Of a DNA stretch of 28,321 bases, positions 7,326-15,505 are shown piece after piece. Position 1 is the stretch's first letter. Every line of letters begins with the position of its first letter. The position numbers and the translations under genes were made by a program. The notes below the pieces were generated by a model. The model made no database searches. It was not told the DNA's origin and was given only the letters and a program-made list of their open reading frames with translations. This DNA is from Crocinitomicaceae bacterium (GTDB taxonomy: Bacteria > Bacteroidota > Bacteroidia > Flavobacteriales_D > Crocinitomicaceae): NCBI GenBank assembly GCA_024643585.1, contig JAHEMP010000005.1, positions 2,546 through 30,866 on the forward strand. The letters run 5' to 3'.

Positions 7326-7991
7326 ATGAATTTGCCGCGCATACAATACATCACCCATCCAGAGGAGGATTTCTCCAATTTGACTTGGCTAGAAAAATTA
7401 GCCGAAGGTGGAATTTCTTGGGTTCAGTTGCGTATCAAAGAAGAAGATTTGGCTGAGTTTCACCCAAAATTACATTACAAAGCAACCTTCATTGAAATTG
7501 CTGATATACTTCGAGAGAAAACATCGAACTTCGGAATGATTCTAACCATTAACGACCACCCAGAAATTGCCCGATTAGCAAGTGCAGATGGAATTCATTT
7601 GGGAATGGAAGACAAAATGGAAGGTTCTGAAACAGATGGATTTTCAATTTACGGCGGAACTGCTCACAACCTAGGGGAAATGAAAAAACATTCGATTGAC
7701 AAATTGAATTATTTCGGCGTTGGTCCCTTCCGTGAAACAAAAACGAAAAAGAAAATTAAGTCGGTATTAGGCGTAAGGGGATATGTTCAATTGCTTTCAG
7801 AAATGAAGGAAGAAAATATTAGTCAGCCCATTTTTGCAATAGGAGGAATTGAAGAAAATGATATAGCTGAGATAATGAAAATTGGAGTGTACGGAATTGC
7901 TCTTTCAGGCTTGATTCACAAAAATAATTTCGATAATCAATTGATTAAAAATATAGTTCAAAAAGTTAACGACCATGCAAGATCCATTTAA
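7326..7991 (+). CDS. thiE: Thiamine phosphate synthase
   Basis: ThiE condenses HMP-PP with thiazole phosphate to give thiamine phosphate. The 221-aa protein keeps all the active-site signatures: VQLRIKEED near residue 33, INDHPEIARLASADGIHLGM near residue 75, GGTAHNLGE for the diphosphate-binding loop, GVGPFRETKTKKK for the phosphate loop, and FAIGGIEENDI followed by GIALSGLI. This intact set makes it the likely true ThiE of the window, in contrast to the degenerate paralogue at 4187-4765. It is the first gene after the plus-strand TPP riboswitch and overlaps thiG by 17 bp, suggesting translational coupling. Confidence 0.96.
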   Translation: MNLPRIQYITHPEEDFSNLTWLEKLAEGGISWVQLRIKEEDLAEFHPKLHYKATFIEIADILREKTSNFGMILTINDHPEIARLASADGIHLGMEDKMEGSETDGFSIYGGTAHNLGEMKKHSIDKLNYFGVGPFRETKTKKKIKSVLGVRGYVQLLSEMKEENISQPIFAIGGIEENDIAEIMKIGVYGIALSGLIHKNNFDNQLIKNIVQKVNDHARSI

Positions 7992-8742
7992 AATAGGTGA
8001 TAAAATATTTCAATCGCGTTTGTTTACCGGTACAGGTAAATTTAGTTCGAATTTAGAAATGGAAAAAGCTCTTTTGGCTTCTGAAAGTGAATTGATTACA
8101 GTGGCTTTGAAGAGGGTAGAGGCGACTATGCAAGATGATTTATTGAAACATTTGAATCATCCACACATTAACTTATTGCCAAATACTTCTGGCGTTCGAA
8201 CGGCAAAAGAGGCTGTTTTTGCAGCGGAATTGGCACGTGAAGCTTTTGAAACGAATTGGATTAAATTGGAAATTCATCCTGAGCCCAAATATTTAATGCC
8301 CGATCCTATAGAAACTTTAAAGGCAACAGAGGAATTGGCAAAAAAAGGATTTATAGTTCTTCCTTATATTCATGCCGATCCAGTTTTGTGCAAGCATTTA
8401 GAAGATGCTGGAACTTCAGCTGTAATGCCTCTTGGCGCTCCAATTGGTTCAAACAAAGGATTGAAGACGATGGATTTTCTTAAAATCATTATTGAACAAG
8501 CCAAAGTGCCGGTGATAGTTGATGCCGGATTAGGTTCACCATCTCATGCCGCAGAGGCCATGGAGATTGGAGCTAGCGCGGTTTTGGTGAACACGGCTAT
8601 AGCTATTAATCGAAATCCAGTTCAAATGGCCATTGCTTTTAAATTGGCCGTTCAAGCTGGTAGAATGGCATTTTTAGCAGGAACGAATCAGCAAATAGAC
8701 AAAGCGGAAGCATCATCGCCTTTGACGGCTTTTTTAGATTGA
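7975..8742 (+). CDS. thiG: Thiazole synthase
   Basis: ThiG builds the thiazole phosphate ring from 1-deoxy-D-xylulose 5-phosphate, dehydroglycine supplied by ThiH and sulfur from ThiS thiocarboxylate. The 255-aa TIM-barrel protein has RLFTGTGKFSS near the N-terminus, TVALKRVE, LLPNTSGVRTAKEAV, WIKLEIHPEPKYLMPDP (its lysine fits the DXP imine position), AVMPLGAPIGSNKG, VDAGLGSPSHAAEAMEIGAS and VLVNTAIA. These blocks cover the full family. The start lies inside the end of thiE. A 122-bp spacer holding a palindromic repeat separates it from thiH. Confidence 0.97.
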   Translation: MQDPFKIGDKIFQSRLFTGTGKFSSNLEMEKALLASESELITVALKRVEATMQDDLLKHLNHPHINLLPNTSGVRTAKEAVFAAELAREAFETNWIKLEIHPEPKYLMPDPIETLKATEELAKKGFIVLPYIHADPVLCKHLEDAGTSAVMPLGAPIGSNKGLKTMDFLKIIIEQAKVPVIVDAGLGSPSHAAEAMEIGASAVLVNTAIAINRNPVQMAIAFKLAVQAGRMAFLAGTNQQIDKAEASSPLTAFLD

Positions 8743-8751
8743 AAAATACGC

Positions 8752-8845
8752 CTTCGGCTCTGCTCAGTCAGCTTTTATTGCTGAATTGAATCAGAGTCTG
8801 GAAGGGATTTTGAATAAAATTTAAGGTGACTGAGCGGAGACGAAG
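8752..8845. repeat. Palindromic intergenic repeat between thiG and thiH
   Basis: The left arm 8752-8772 (CTTCGGCTCTGCTCAGTCAG plus one base) and the right arm 8825-8845 (reverse complement CTTCGTCTCCGCTCAGTCAC plus one base) match at 18 of 21 positions, with a 52-nt AT-rich centre. The arm resembles the CTTCGACTCCGCTCAGT-type intergenic repeat seen in many Bacteroidetes genomes (recalled, not checked). In the thiE-G-H transcript it would fold into a long stem between two cistrons. It could stabilise the upstream mRNA or attenuate thiH. Confidence 0.8.
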
Positions 8846-8864
8846 ACACCGATAAACGAATAAC

Positions 8865-9986
8865 ATGGAAACATTCAGCAATCATTTCGAGAAATTAAAC
8901 TGGAATCAAATCAAGTCGGATATATACTCCAAAACAGAAGAGGACGTAAGACAAGCTTTGATCAAGCCAAAACGAAATCTAGAAGATTTCCAAGCACTTA
9001 TTTCACCGGCTGCTGCTCCTTTTTTGGAGGAAATGGCCCAAATGAGTCGTGCCTTGACGCAAAAACGTTTTGGAAAAGCTTTGCGTATGTATATTCCTAT
9101 TTATCTGTCAAATGAATGCCAGAATATTTGCACCTATTGTGGGTTTTCAATGGACAATAAAATTCCCCGCAAAACTCTTTCGGATGAAGAAATTATCAAA
9201 GAAGCTGAGATTGTAAAATCGATGGGTTATGATCATATTCTTTTGGTGACAGGTGAAGCTAATAAAACAGTTGGAATTGATTATTTCGTGAATGCTATTC
9301 GACTTTTAAAGCCTTATTTCTCCCAAATTTCAATTGAAGTTCAACCGATGGATCAAGTTGAATATGAAATTCTCAACAAAGAAGGAGTTTACGCCGTTTT
9401 GGTTTACCAAGAAACATACAAAGAAGACGATTATAAATTGCACCACCCAAAAGGTAAAAAGTCTAATTTTCAATACAGATTACAAACACCGGATAGATTA
9501 GGAAAGGCCGGAATTCATAAAATTGGCTTAGGTGTCCTTTATGGCCTAGAAGACTGGCGTGTGGATACCTATATGTGTGCGGAACATTTGGATTATTTGG
9601 AAAAAACGTATTGGAAAACACACTATGCCATCTCATTTCCGCGACTGCGGCCTTGCGCAGGGGGAATAGATCTAAAATCCAATATGACAGATAGAGAATT
9701 GGTTCAGTTGATTTGTGCTTATCGACTTTTAAATGAAGAGTTGGAGCTCTCAATGTCGACAAGAGAATCCGAAAAATTTAGGAACAACATTGTTCAGTTG
9801 GGAATAACCTCTATTTCTGCAGATTCTAAAACTGACCCAGGAGGATACGCGAATCCACAAGTTAATTTAGAACAATTCGAAATCGACGACAAACGTTCTA
9901 CAGCGACCTTTATAGATGTTATAAAAAAACAAGGATATGAACCTGTTTTTAAAGATTGGGATAGCTCTCTTATGAGTGCAGAGTGA
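8865..9986 (+). CDS. thiH: 2-iminoacetate synthase (tyrosine lyase) ThiH
   Basis: ThiH is a radical-SAM enzyme that cleaves L-tyrosine to dehydroglycine (2-iminoacetate) and p-cresol, feeding ThiG. The cluster motif is C-x3-C-x2-C in NECQNICTYCGFS (about residues 83-95). Further family blocks are ILLVTGEANKTVG, SIEVQPMDQVEYEIL, VYQETYKEDDY, GIHKIGLGVLYGLEDWRVD, ISFPRLRPCAG and the C-terminal GYEPVFKDWD. At 373 aa it is full length. Use of ThiH rather than the oxygen-dependent ThiO implies tyrosine-derived dehydroglycine. The last residues (LMSAE) and the stop codon fall at the edge of the repetitive tract that follows. Confidence 0.97.
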   Translation: METFSNHFEKLNWNQIKSDIYSKTEEDVRQALIKPKRNLEDFQALISPAAAPFLEEMAQMSRALTQKRFGKALRMYIPIYLSNECQNICTYCGFSMDNKIPRKTLSDEEIIKEAEIVKSMGYDHILLVTGEANKTVGIDYFVNAIRLLKPYFSQISIEVQPMDQVEYEILNKEGVYAVLVYQETYKEDDYKLHHPKGKKSNFQYRLQTPDRLGKAGIHKIGLGVLYGLEDWRVDTYMCAEHLDYLEKTYWKTHYAISFPRLRPCAGGIDLKSNMTDRELVQLICAYRLLNEELELSMSTRESEKFRNNIVQLGITSISADSKTDPGGYANPQVNLEQFEIDDKRSTATFIDVIKKQGYEPVFKDWDSSLMSAE

Positions 9987-10110
9987 TAAGTGTTGAATGA
10001 TGAATGTTTTTTACTTCATACCTAATAACTTATACCTCATAACTCATAATTAATACCTCACACCTCACGCCTGATACCTCATACTTCATAACTCCTACCT
10101 CGAACCTCAA
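9970..10110. repeat. Degenerate simple-sequence repeat at the thiH/GGGPS convergent junction
   Basis: The tract after thiH is built from imperfect copies of an 8-10 nt unit such as ATACCTCATA, ATAACTCATA and CACACCTCACG (about 10010-10107, plus strand), strongly depleted in G. It is preceded by a complementary-type stretch (ATGAGTGCAGAGTGATAAGT...) over about 9970-10004. The two halves face each other across TTTTTT at 10004-10009, so the transcript can form an imperfect hairpin, possibly acting as a bidirectional terminator. Its edges overlap the last codons of both thiH and the GGGP synthase gene. No coding function is seen. Confidence 0.7.
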
Positions 10111-10850
10111 CAGTCTCGATTCTCTGCTCTCAAATTTCCTATGTCCAATAAAAAATCAACATTGTCCTCGATGTGATTTCCAATTACTATGACATTTGCC
10201 CCAGCTTTTTGAGCACTTTCAATTTCTTCTATGCTGCGAATTCCACCTCCTACAATTAAAGGCACATTAAAGGCAGAGCACTTCGAAATAATATCTAGTG
10301 AAACGGGAATTTTTGCACCGCTTCCAGCATCCAGATAAATTAAACTTTTCCCTTGTAAAATTCCAGCAATAACCGTGTTTTCTATCAGGCTGATTTGATT
10401 TTGAGGAATAGGAGTTGTTTGACTAATGTAGGCCACTGCCGAGTGATTTCCACCATCTATGAGAAGATAAGCAGTTGGAATAATTTCAAGATTAGAATCA
10501 GCAATATTTTTTGCCGTCCGAACGTGTTGTCCGATTAAATAATCCGAATTTCTGCCAGACAGTAAACTCAAATAAAGAATGGCATCGGCATTTTCGTCGT
10601 ATTGATAAACATCACCAGGAAATAGAACAATTGGTAATTGGGTATTTTCTTTTAAGAATCCAACAACTTTCTCTAAATCGAATTTTTCCACCGTGCTTCC
10701 ACCAACAAACAAGTAGTCGACTTGCGCGATTTTTAGTTTCTGTAAAAAGTTGTCTTTTTGAGAAAAATCAAATTTATCTGGATCGATTAAAATTGCAATC
10801 TGACCTTTTTTTGAGGCAATTTGATTAAATATTTCTTTGTTCAATCTCAA
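10107..10850 (-). CDS. Geranylgeranylglyceryl phosphate synthase family protein
   Basis: GGGPS/PcrB-family prenyltransferases attach an isoprenoid diphosphate to sn-glycerol 1-phosphate, forming an ether bond; Bacteroidetes are among the bacteria that encode one. The 247-aa TIM-barrel protein has AILIDPDKF (about residues 18-26), DYLFVGGSTVE, LPIVLFPGD, YLDAGSGAKIPV, PLIVGGGIRS and NVIVIGNHIEDN, the glycerol-1-phosphate site motifs in family order. The chain length of its substrate cannot be read. It overlaps the upstream phosphopantetheinyl transferase gene by 26 bp. The last eight residues (LRAENRDC) come from the repeat-like tract that overlaps the stop and do not resemble the family. Confidence 0.9.
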   Translation of the reverse strand: MRLNKEIFNQIASKKGQIAILIDPDKFDFSQKDNFLQKLKIAQVDYLFVGGSTVEKFDLEKVVGFLKENTQLPIVLFPGDVYQYDENADAILYLSLLSGRNSDYLIGQHVRTAKNIADSNLEIIPTAYLLIDGGNHSAVAYISQTTPIPQNQISLIENTVIAGILQGKSLIYLDAGSGAKIPVSLDIISKCSAFNVPLIVGGGIRSIEEIESAQKAGANVIVIGNHIEDNVDFLLDIGNLRAENRDC

Positions 10851-11463
10851 TTGGTGCTGAATTTATCGTTAATACATTATGACCTGAATCAAAAACTCGA
10901 AGAGGAACATGAATAATTGTAGTTGGATTGTAAATGGTGCCAAACCAATTTCCATTTTCTTTGTGCAGTGTCAAGTCATCTTTGAAAATAATCTCTTTTC
11001 GCCCTGCTAATTTGTATAAAGTTTCTTTTGCAGACCAAGCCATGGTCATTTCAATTTCACTTTTGGTGTCGAATATTTCTAGTTCCTCATCATTAAGAAA
11101 TTTAGGAAAGAGCTTTATGGCTTTGGCACGAATAGGCTCCAAATCAAACCCAATTTTATATTCTGACACTGCTATCCCAACAATATCAATTGTATGACTG
11201 ATTGAAATGTATTTTCTTGCCCTAATATGTGGCGCACCGATGTGGTCATATGTAATTTCGTCCTTACCGAAAATTGAATTTCGCAGCATACGGGTAGCGA
11301 CAAACTCTCTTTTTTTTATTTCATTTTGAATAGTATTTAAACGAACACGCTCGTTCAATAGGAGTTCATTTTCAAAATTAGTAGGCGAAAAATCCTTGTA
11401 TGAAAGCAAATTTATTTCAGTTGCCTCATTGATTTTTATTTTGTGAATGTTCGAAAAATCCAT
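10825..11463 (-). CDS. 4'-phosphopantetheinyl transferase superfamily protein
   Basis: Members transfer the phosphopantetheine arm from CoA to a serine of acyl or peptidyl carrier proteins. The 212-aa protein is of the Sfp/AcpT-like size class. It contains ISISHTIDIVGIAVS (about residues 100-114), the metal-binding IGFDLEPIR near residue 118 (D and E ligands), and WSAKETLYKLAGR near residue 148, with the diagnostic W-S-x-K-E motif. The target carrier protein cannot be inferred, although the small AcpS type is absent here, so this could serve as the housekeeping enzyme. It overlaps the GGGPS gene by 26 bp and is divergent from the receptor operon across 233 bp. Confidence 0.92.
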   Translation of the reverse strand: MDFSNIHKIKINEATEINLLSYKDFSPTNFENELLLNERVRLNTIQNEIKKREFVATRMLRNSIFGKDEITYDHIGAPHIRARKYISISHTIDIVGIAVSEYKIGFDLEPIRAKAIKLFPKFLNDEELEIFDTKSEIEMTMAWSAKETLYKLAGRKEIIFKDDLTLHKENGNWFGTIYNPTTIIHVPLRVFDSGHNVLTINSAPIEIEQRNI

Positions 11464-11572
11464 ATAGATGGGTTAAAGTTAACAAAATAAAAAATGGAGA
11501 ATTAATATTTAGACATGTATAATGTTTCAGTTTTTAGTTAAGAAAGTGTTAAGATTTTAGTAGAAGGTTATC

Positions 11573-11580
11573 TACCTTTG
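11573..11580 (+). promoter_or_regulatory. Candidate -7 promoter element for the receptor/secreted protein/PorV-like operon
   Basis: TACCTTTG matches the Bacteroidetes -7 consensus TAnnTTTG exactly and lies 116 nt upstream of the receptor start codon. No good TTTG -33 element is found 19-21 nt upstream, so this is a half-supported call. The rest of the 233-bp spacer (11464-11696) is AT-rich with short GTTAA direct repeats at about 11580-11594 and no other evident feature. Confidence 0.35.
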
Positions 11581-11696
11581 TTAAGTTAAGTTAAAGAAAT
11601 TTTATATTTTTTCCAATTCAGGCGAATCTGAAAAGAGTAATTTGTCTATATTTACGACTTGTTGCAAAAAAAATGTTAAAACAAAAATAGAAGCAT

Positions 11697-14600
11697 ATGC
11701 TACGTAATTTTACTTTGTTGCTGTTAACCTTCTTATCTACAGCTACTTTCGGTTTTGGCCAAGTGGGTTTGGGTTCATTAAAAGGTTCGGTTATTGATGC
11801 TGATACCAAACAACCAATTCCTTTTTGTAAGGTATTAATTATTCAAAACGGAACCGTTAAGGGTGGAGCTAATACAGATTTTGATGGAAAATTTCAGATA
11901 AATTCAATTGGTGTTGGTTCATACGATGTCGAAGTTAGAAATGAAACTGAAGGTTATCAACCGACAGCCTTAACCGGTGTAATTGTATCTTCTGATCAAA
12001 TTACCTTCTTGGATAATATGACCATTGCAAAGGCAAAAAATGTTCAAGACATTGAAGAGGTAAAAGTGGTTGCCTATCGTGTACCTTTAATTAACAAAGA
12101 CGGAGGGTCTTCTGGAGCTACTGTTACTCGTGAAGATATTGCACGATTACCAGTGCGTTCCGCAGCAGGCGTTGCATCAACTGTCGGAGGTGTAAACGCT
12201 CAAGAAGGTGGAGGTATTAGTGTAAGAGGTTCTCGTGAAGATGGTACCTTTTATTATATAGATGGTATTAAAGTTCGTGGATCCTCAAATCTACCAAAAT
12301 CGGCAATTGAGGAGGTAACCGTTATTACTGGAGGTTTACCTGCGAATTATGGTGATGCGACTGGAGGTATTATTTCCGTTACCACAAGAGGTCCAAGTGC
12401 AAAATATTTCGGTAGTGCTGAACTTGTAACATCTGGGTTTTATTTCAAAGGGAAAGATGAGAATGGATACGATGGAAAAGTTTTCGGTTTAGATAAATAT
12501 GCATACAACCTAATGGAAGGTATGTTTTCGGGGCCTTTATGGATGATAAAAGATTCTACAGGAGCTAAAGTTAAACCGCGACTAGGGTTTTTAGTTTCTG
12601 CAAACTACACTAGACAATTAGATCCAAGACCAGTAGCAAATGGTGGTCAATATAGAATTAAAAAAGATGTTCGTGATTCTTTGATTGCAAATCCTTTGCG
12701 TCCTACAGGAACAGGTAGAGGAACATTCAGTAACGCTTTGTTTTTGCGTCAAGATGATTTTGAGCAAAACCCATGGAGAATGAATGCAAGACAGGGTGTT
12801 CTGTCGGCTCAAGCAAAAATTGACGTGAATACCGGGCCAAGCATCAACTTAACCTTTGGTGGATCAATGAACTTTAGTAATACTTCATTGGCAAGCTATT
12901 CAAACTCATTATTGAATTTCACTAATTATGGAGTTTCCAAATCATTTGACTGGAGAATATTTGGTCGTTTAACACAACGATTCTCAAACGACAGAGAAGG
13001 AGGAAGCTCAAGAATTGGAAGTGCATATTACTCTTTGATGATAGATTATTCGAAAGAGTTGAATGAATTCTACGATCCGAATCATCAATTTAACATTTTT
13101 AATTACGGTCATGTTGGTACTTTCACGACTACAAGAAGACCATCTTACAACTTTAACTCAAATTCTCAATTGTACGAGCAAGATGGATTTAGAGATGTAT
13201 TAGTTGATTTTAATCCTTCCGAAACAAATAAAACATTGGCTGCAATTACGACTCAGTATTATTCAATATACGATGGTCAGTCTGCAGGAAATTATGAGAA
13301 CTTATTCCAAATCCAACAAGGTAATGCCTTGAGAAATGGTGATTCACCGCAAAGTGTTTATGGAATTTGGGCAAATATTGGTTCTCCATATAACGGTTTT
13401 GGTAAAAGTGAAAATGATCAGTTCCGTATTACAGGATCAGGATCAGCAAATATTGGTGACCACTCTCTTTCATTGGGGTTCGAAGTTGAACAACGATGGG
13501 ATAGAGGCTGGGGAAGCGGTGATTTAGGACCAACTAGTATTTGGCAAAATGCTCGTCAGTTGGCAAATTCACACATTAGAGAACTTGATTTGTCTTCTGG
13601 AACTGCAAGTGATTCAGGGTCATTTAGTAAAATCAGTTACAACCGTCTTAATACAGGTTATGCTTATACTTCAGGTACTGGTGAATTTGGCGGTCAAGGT
13701 GGTAAACAAGATGTGAATGGCAATACGGTTTTGGACCAACAGTCATTCTTTGATTACAACCTTCGTAAAAAATTAGGATTAAGTGTGAGTGGTACTGACT
13801 TCGTTGATATTGATCAGTATGATCCAAATATCTTTACGTTAGACATGTTCTCTCCAGATGAATTGTTTAACTCAGGTAATTCTTTCGTATCGTATTATGG
13901 TTACGACCATACGGGTAAAAAAGTAAGAGGAAAAACAGACGTTAACAATTACTTTGAGAAATTTGACGAGAATGGCAACTATGAAAGATTTATCGGTGCT
14001 TTCCAACCAATATATGTGGCTGGTTACGTAATGGATAAATTCTCTTTCAATGATTTGGTATTTAATGTTGGTGTGCGTGTTGACATGTTCGATGCGAATC
14101 AACCAGTATTAAAAGATCCTTATTTGTTATATCCTGCTAGAACAGTAAAAGAGGCTAGAGAGTTAGCGAATTCTGATCCAAACACATACGCTTGGGTGGA
14201 AATTCCTGAGTCTATGGGCGATGATTACACCGTATACGTGAATGACGTGAAAAATCCAAATTCAATAAACGGATTTAGAAAAGATGATAAGTTCTACAAC
14301 GCACAAGGTACTGAGGTTTCGGATCCAAAAGTTATCAATGGACCAAATGGTATTCAACCTTGGTTGCTTGATCCTTTCCAAAGTGCGCCAAAGGCAAATG
14401 CCTTCAAGGACTACAAACCACAGATCAATGTTATGCCTCGTGTTGCATTTTCATTCCCTGTATCGGATGAAGCATCTTTCTTTGCTCACTACGATATCTT
14501 GACAAAAAGACCTACGAACAATAGCCGATTTGATCCATATGCATATCAATTTATGGAGGTAAGATCTAATATCATTAACAATCCAAATCTTCAACCGGAG

Positions 14601-15485
14601 AAAACAATTGATTATGAAATTGGATTCCAACAAGTTTTATCTAAAACGTCTTCCTTAAAGATTTCTGCTTTTTATCGTGAGCAAAGAAACAATGTTCAAT
14701 TGCAAAGTTTTAACGGTGCTTACCCAATCGATTATAGAACATTCGGAAATCGTGACTTCGGTACAGTTAAAGGTATGACAATTGCATACGATTTAAGAAG
14801 AACAGGAAATGTTAGAATTACAGCGAACTATACATTGCAATTTGCTGATGGTACTGGTTCAAATGCAACATCTGCTTCTGCTTTGATTCAAGCTGGATTG
14901 CCAAACCTTCGTGTAATTCAACCGTATTCGTTTGACCAACGTCACGCATTCGCTGTTACGATAGATTACAGATATGGATCTGGTAAAAACTACAATGGAC
15001 CAGTTATCAAAAACATTAACATCTTTGAAAATACAGGTTTAAATATCTTCTCTAACATCTATTCTGGAGCACCTTATTCTTCTCAAAGCAATATTACGAA
15101 TGTTGCTCAAGGTAACTCGATTACACCAAGTTTGACAGGTACTCAAAATGGTTCTAGATTACCATGGTCTTATCGTTTGGATATGCAGTTGGATAGAACT
15201 TTTGATTTAGTAATTAAAAGAGGTGAGGATAGAAAAAAAGCAGTATTCTTAAATGTATATGTACGTGCGACGAACTTGTTGAATCAATTCAACAGAATAA
15301 ATGTTTATCGTGCTACGGGTAACTGGGATGATGATGGTTACTTGGCGGCAGCGTCGAGCCAGACTTCCATTCAAAATCAAACAGATGAGCAATCATTTAG
15401 AGATTATTACACGATGAGTATACAGAATGCATTAAATATTTCTGTTCCAAGAACAATTAGATTAGGGGTGAAATTTGATTTTTAA
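11697..15485 (+). CDS. TonB-dependent receptor with CarboxypepD_reg-like N-terminal domain
   Basis: A 1262-aa outer-membrane receptor. A signal peptide (MLRNFTLLLLTFLSTATFGF, cleavage near GQ) is followed by a CarboxypepD_reg/CNA-B-like beta domain (LKGSVIDADTKQPIPFCKVL, GKFQINSIGVGSYDVEVR; about residues 28-118). A plug domain covers about 135-235 (TREDIARLP, GISVRGSREDGTFYYIDGIK, AIEEVTVITGGLPANYGDAT, GGIISVTTRG), then a large barrel ending in RTIRLGVKFDF with the terminal aromatic expected for BAM insertion. The family imports ligands with TonB energy or, in Bacteroidetes, often couples to surface lipoproteins. No susD follows; instead a large secreted protein begins 20 bp downstream, then a PorV-like gene. 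The substrate is unknown. The locus may be non-SUS. Confidence 0.92.
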   Translation: MLRNFTLLLLTFLSTATFGFGQVGLGSLKGSVIDADTKQPIPFCKVLIIQNGTVKGGANTDFDGKFQINSIGVGSYDVEVRNETEGYQPTALTGVIVSSDQITFLDNMTIAKAKNVQDIEEVKVVAYRVPLINKDGGSSGATVTREDIARLPVRSAAGVASTVGGVNAQEGGGISVRGSREDGTFYYIDGIKVRGSSNLPKSAIEEVTVITGGLPANYGDATGGIISVTTRGPSAKYFGSAELVTSGFYFKGKDENGYDGKVFGLDKYAYNLMEGMFSGPLWMIKDSTGAKVKPRLGFLVSANYTRQLDPRPVANGGQYRIKKDVRDSLIANPLRPTGTGRGTFSNALFLRQDDFEQNPWRMNARQGVLSAQAKIDVNTGPSINLTFGGSMNFSNTSLASYSNSLLNFTNYGVSKSFDWRIFGRLTQRFSNDREGGSSRIGSAYYSLMIDYSKELNEFYDPNHQFNIFNYGHVGTFTTTRRPSYNFNSNSQLYEQDGFRDVLVDFNPSETNKTLAAITTQYYSIYDGQSAGNYENLFQIQQGNALRNGDSPQSVYGIWANIGSPYNGFGKSENDQFRITGSGSANIGDHSLSLGFEVEQRWDRGWGSGDLGPTSIWQNARQLANSHIRELDLSSGTASDSGSFSKISYNRLNTGYAYTSGTGEFGGQGGKQDVNGNTVLDQQSFFDYNLRKKLGLSVSGTDFVDIDQYDPNIFTLDMFSPDELFNSGNSFVSYYGYDHTGKKVRGKTDVNNYFEKFDENGNYERFIGAFQPIYVAGYVMDKFSFNDLVFNVGVRVDMFDANQPVLKDPYLLYPARTVKEARELANSDPNTYAWVEIPESMGDDYTVYVNDVKNPNSINGFRKDDKFYNAQGTEVSDPKVINGPNGIQPWLLDPFQSAPKANAFKDYKPQINVMPRVAFSFPVSDEASFFAHYDILTKRPTNNSRFDPYAYQFMEVRSNIINNPNLQPEKTIDYEIGFQQVLSKTSSLKISAFYREQRNNVQLQSFNGAYPIDYRTFGNRDFGTVKGMTIAYDLRRTGNVRITANYTLQFADGTGSNATSASALIQAGLPNLRVIQPYSFDQRHAFAVTIDYRYGSGKNYNGPVIKNINIFENTGLNIFSNIYSGAPYSSQSNITNVAQGNSITPSLTGTQNGSRLPWSYRLDMQLDRTFDLVIKRGEDRKKAVFLNVYVRATNLLNQFNRINVYRATGNWDDDGYLAAASSQTSIQNQTDEQSFRDYYTMSIQNALNISVPRTIRLGVKFDF

Positions 15486-15505
15486 AAAATTAATACAATA
15501 GAGTT

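Noticed and set aside
10511..10828. 105-aa open frame opposite the GGGP synthase gene.
   Set aside because: It lies wholly inside the conserved GGGPS coding sequence on the other strand and shows no domain or signal.
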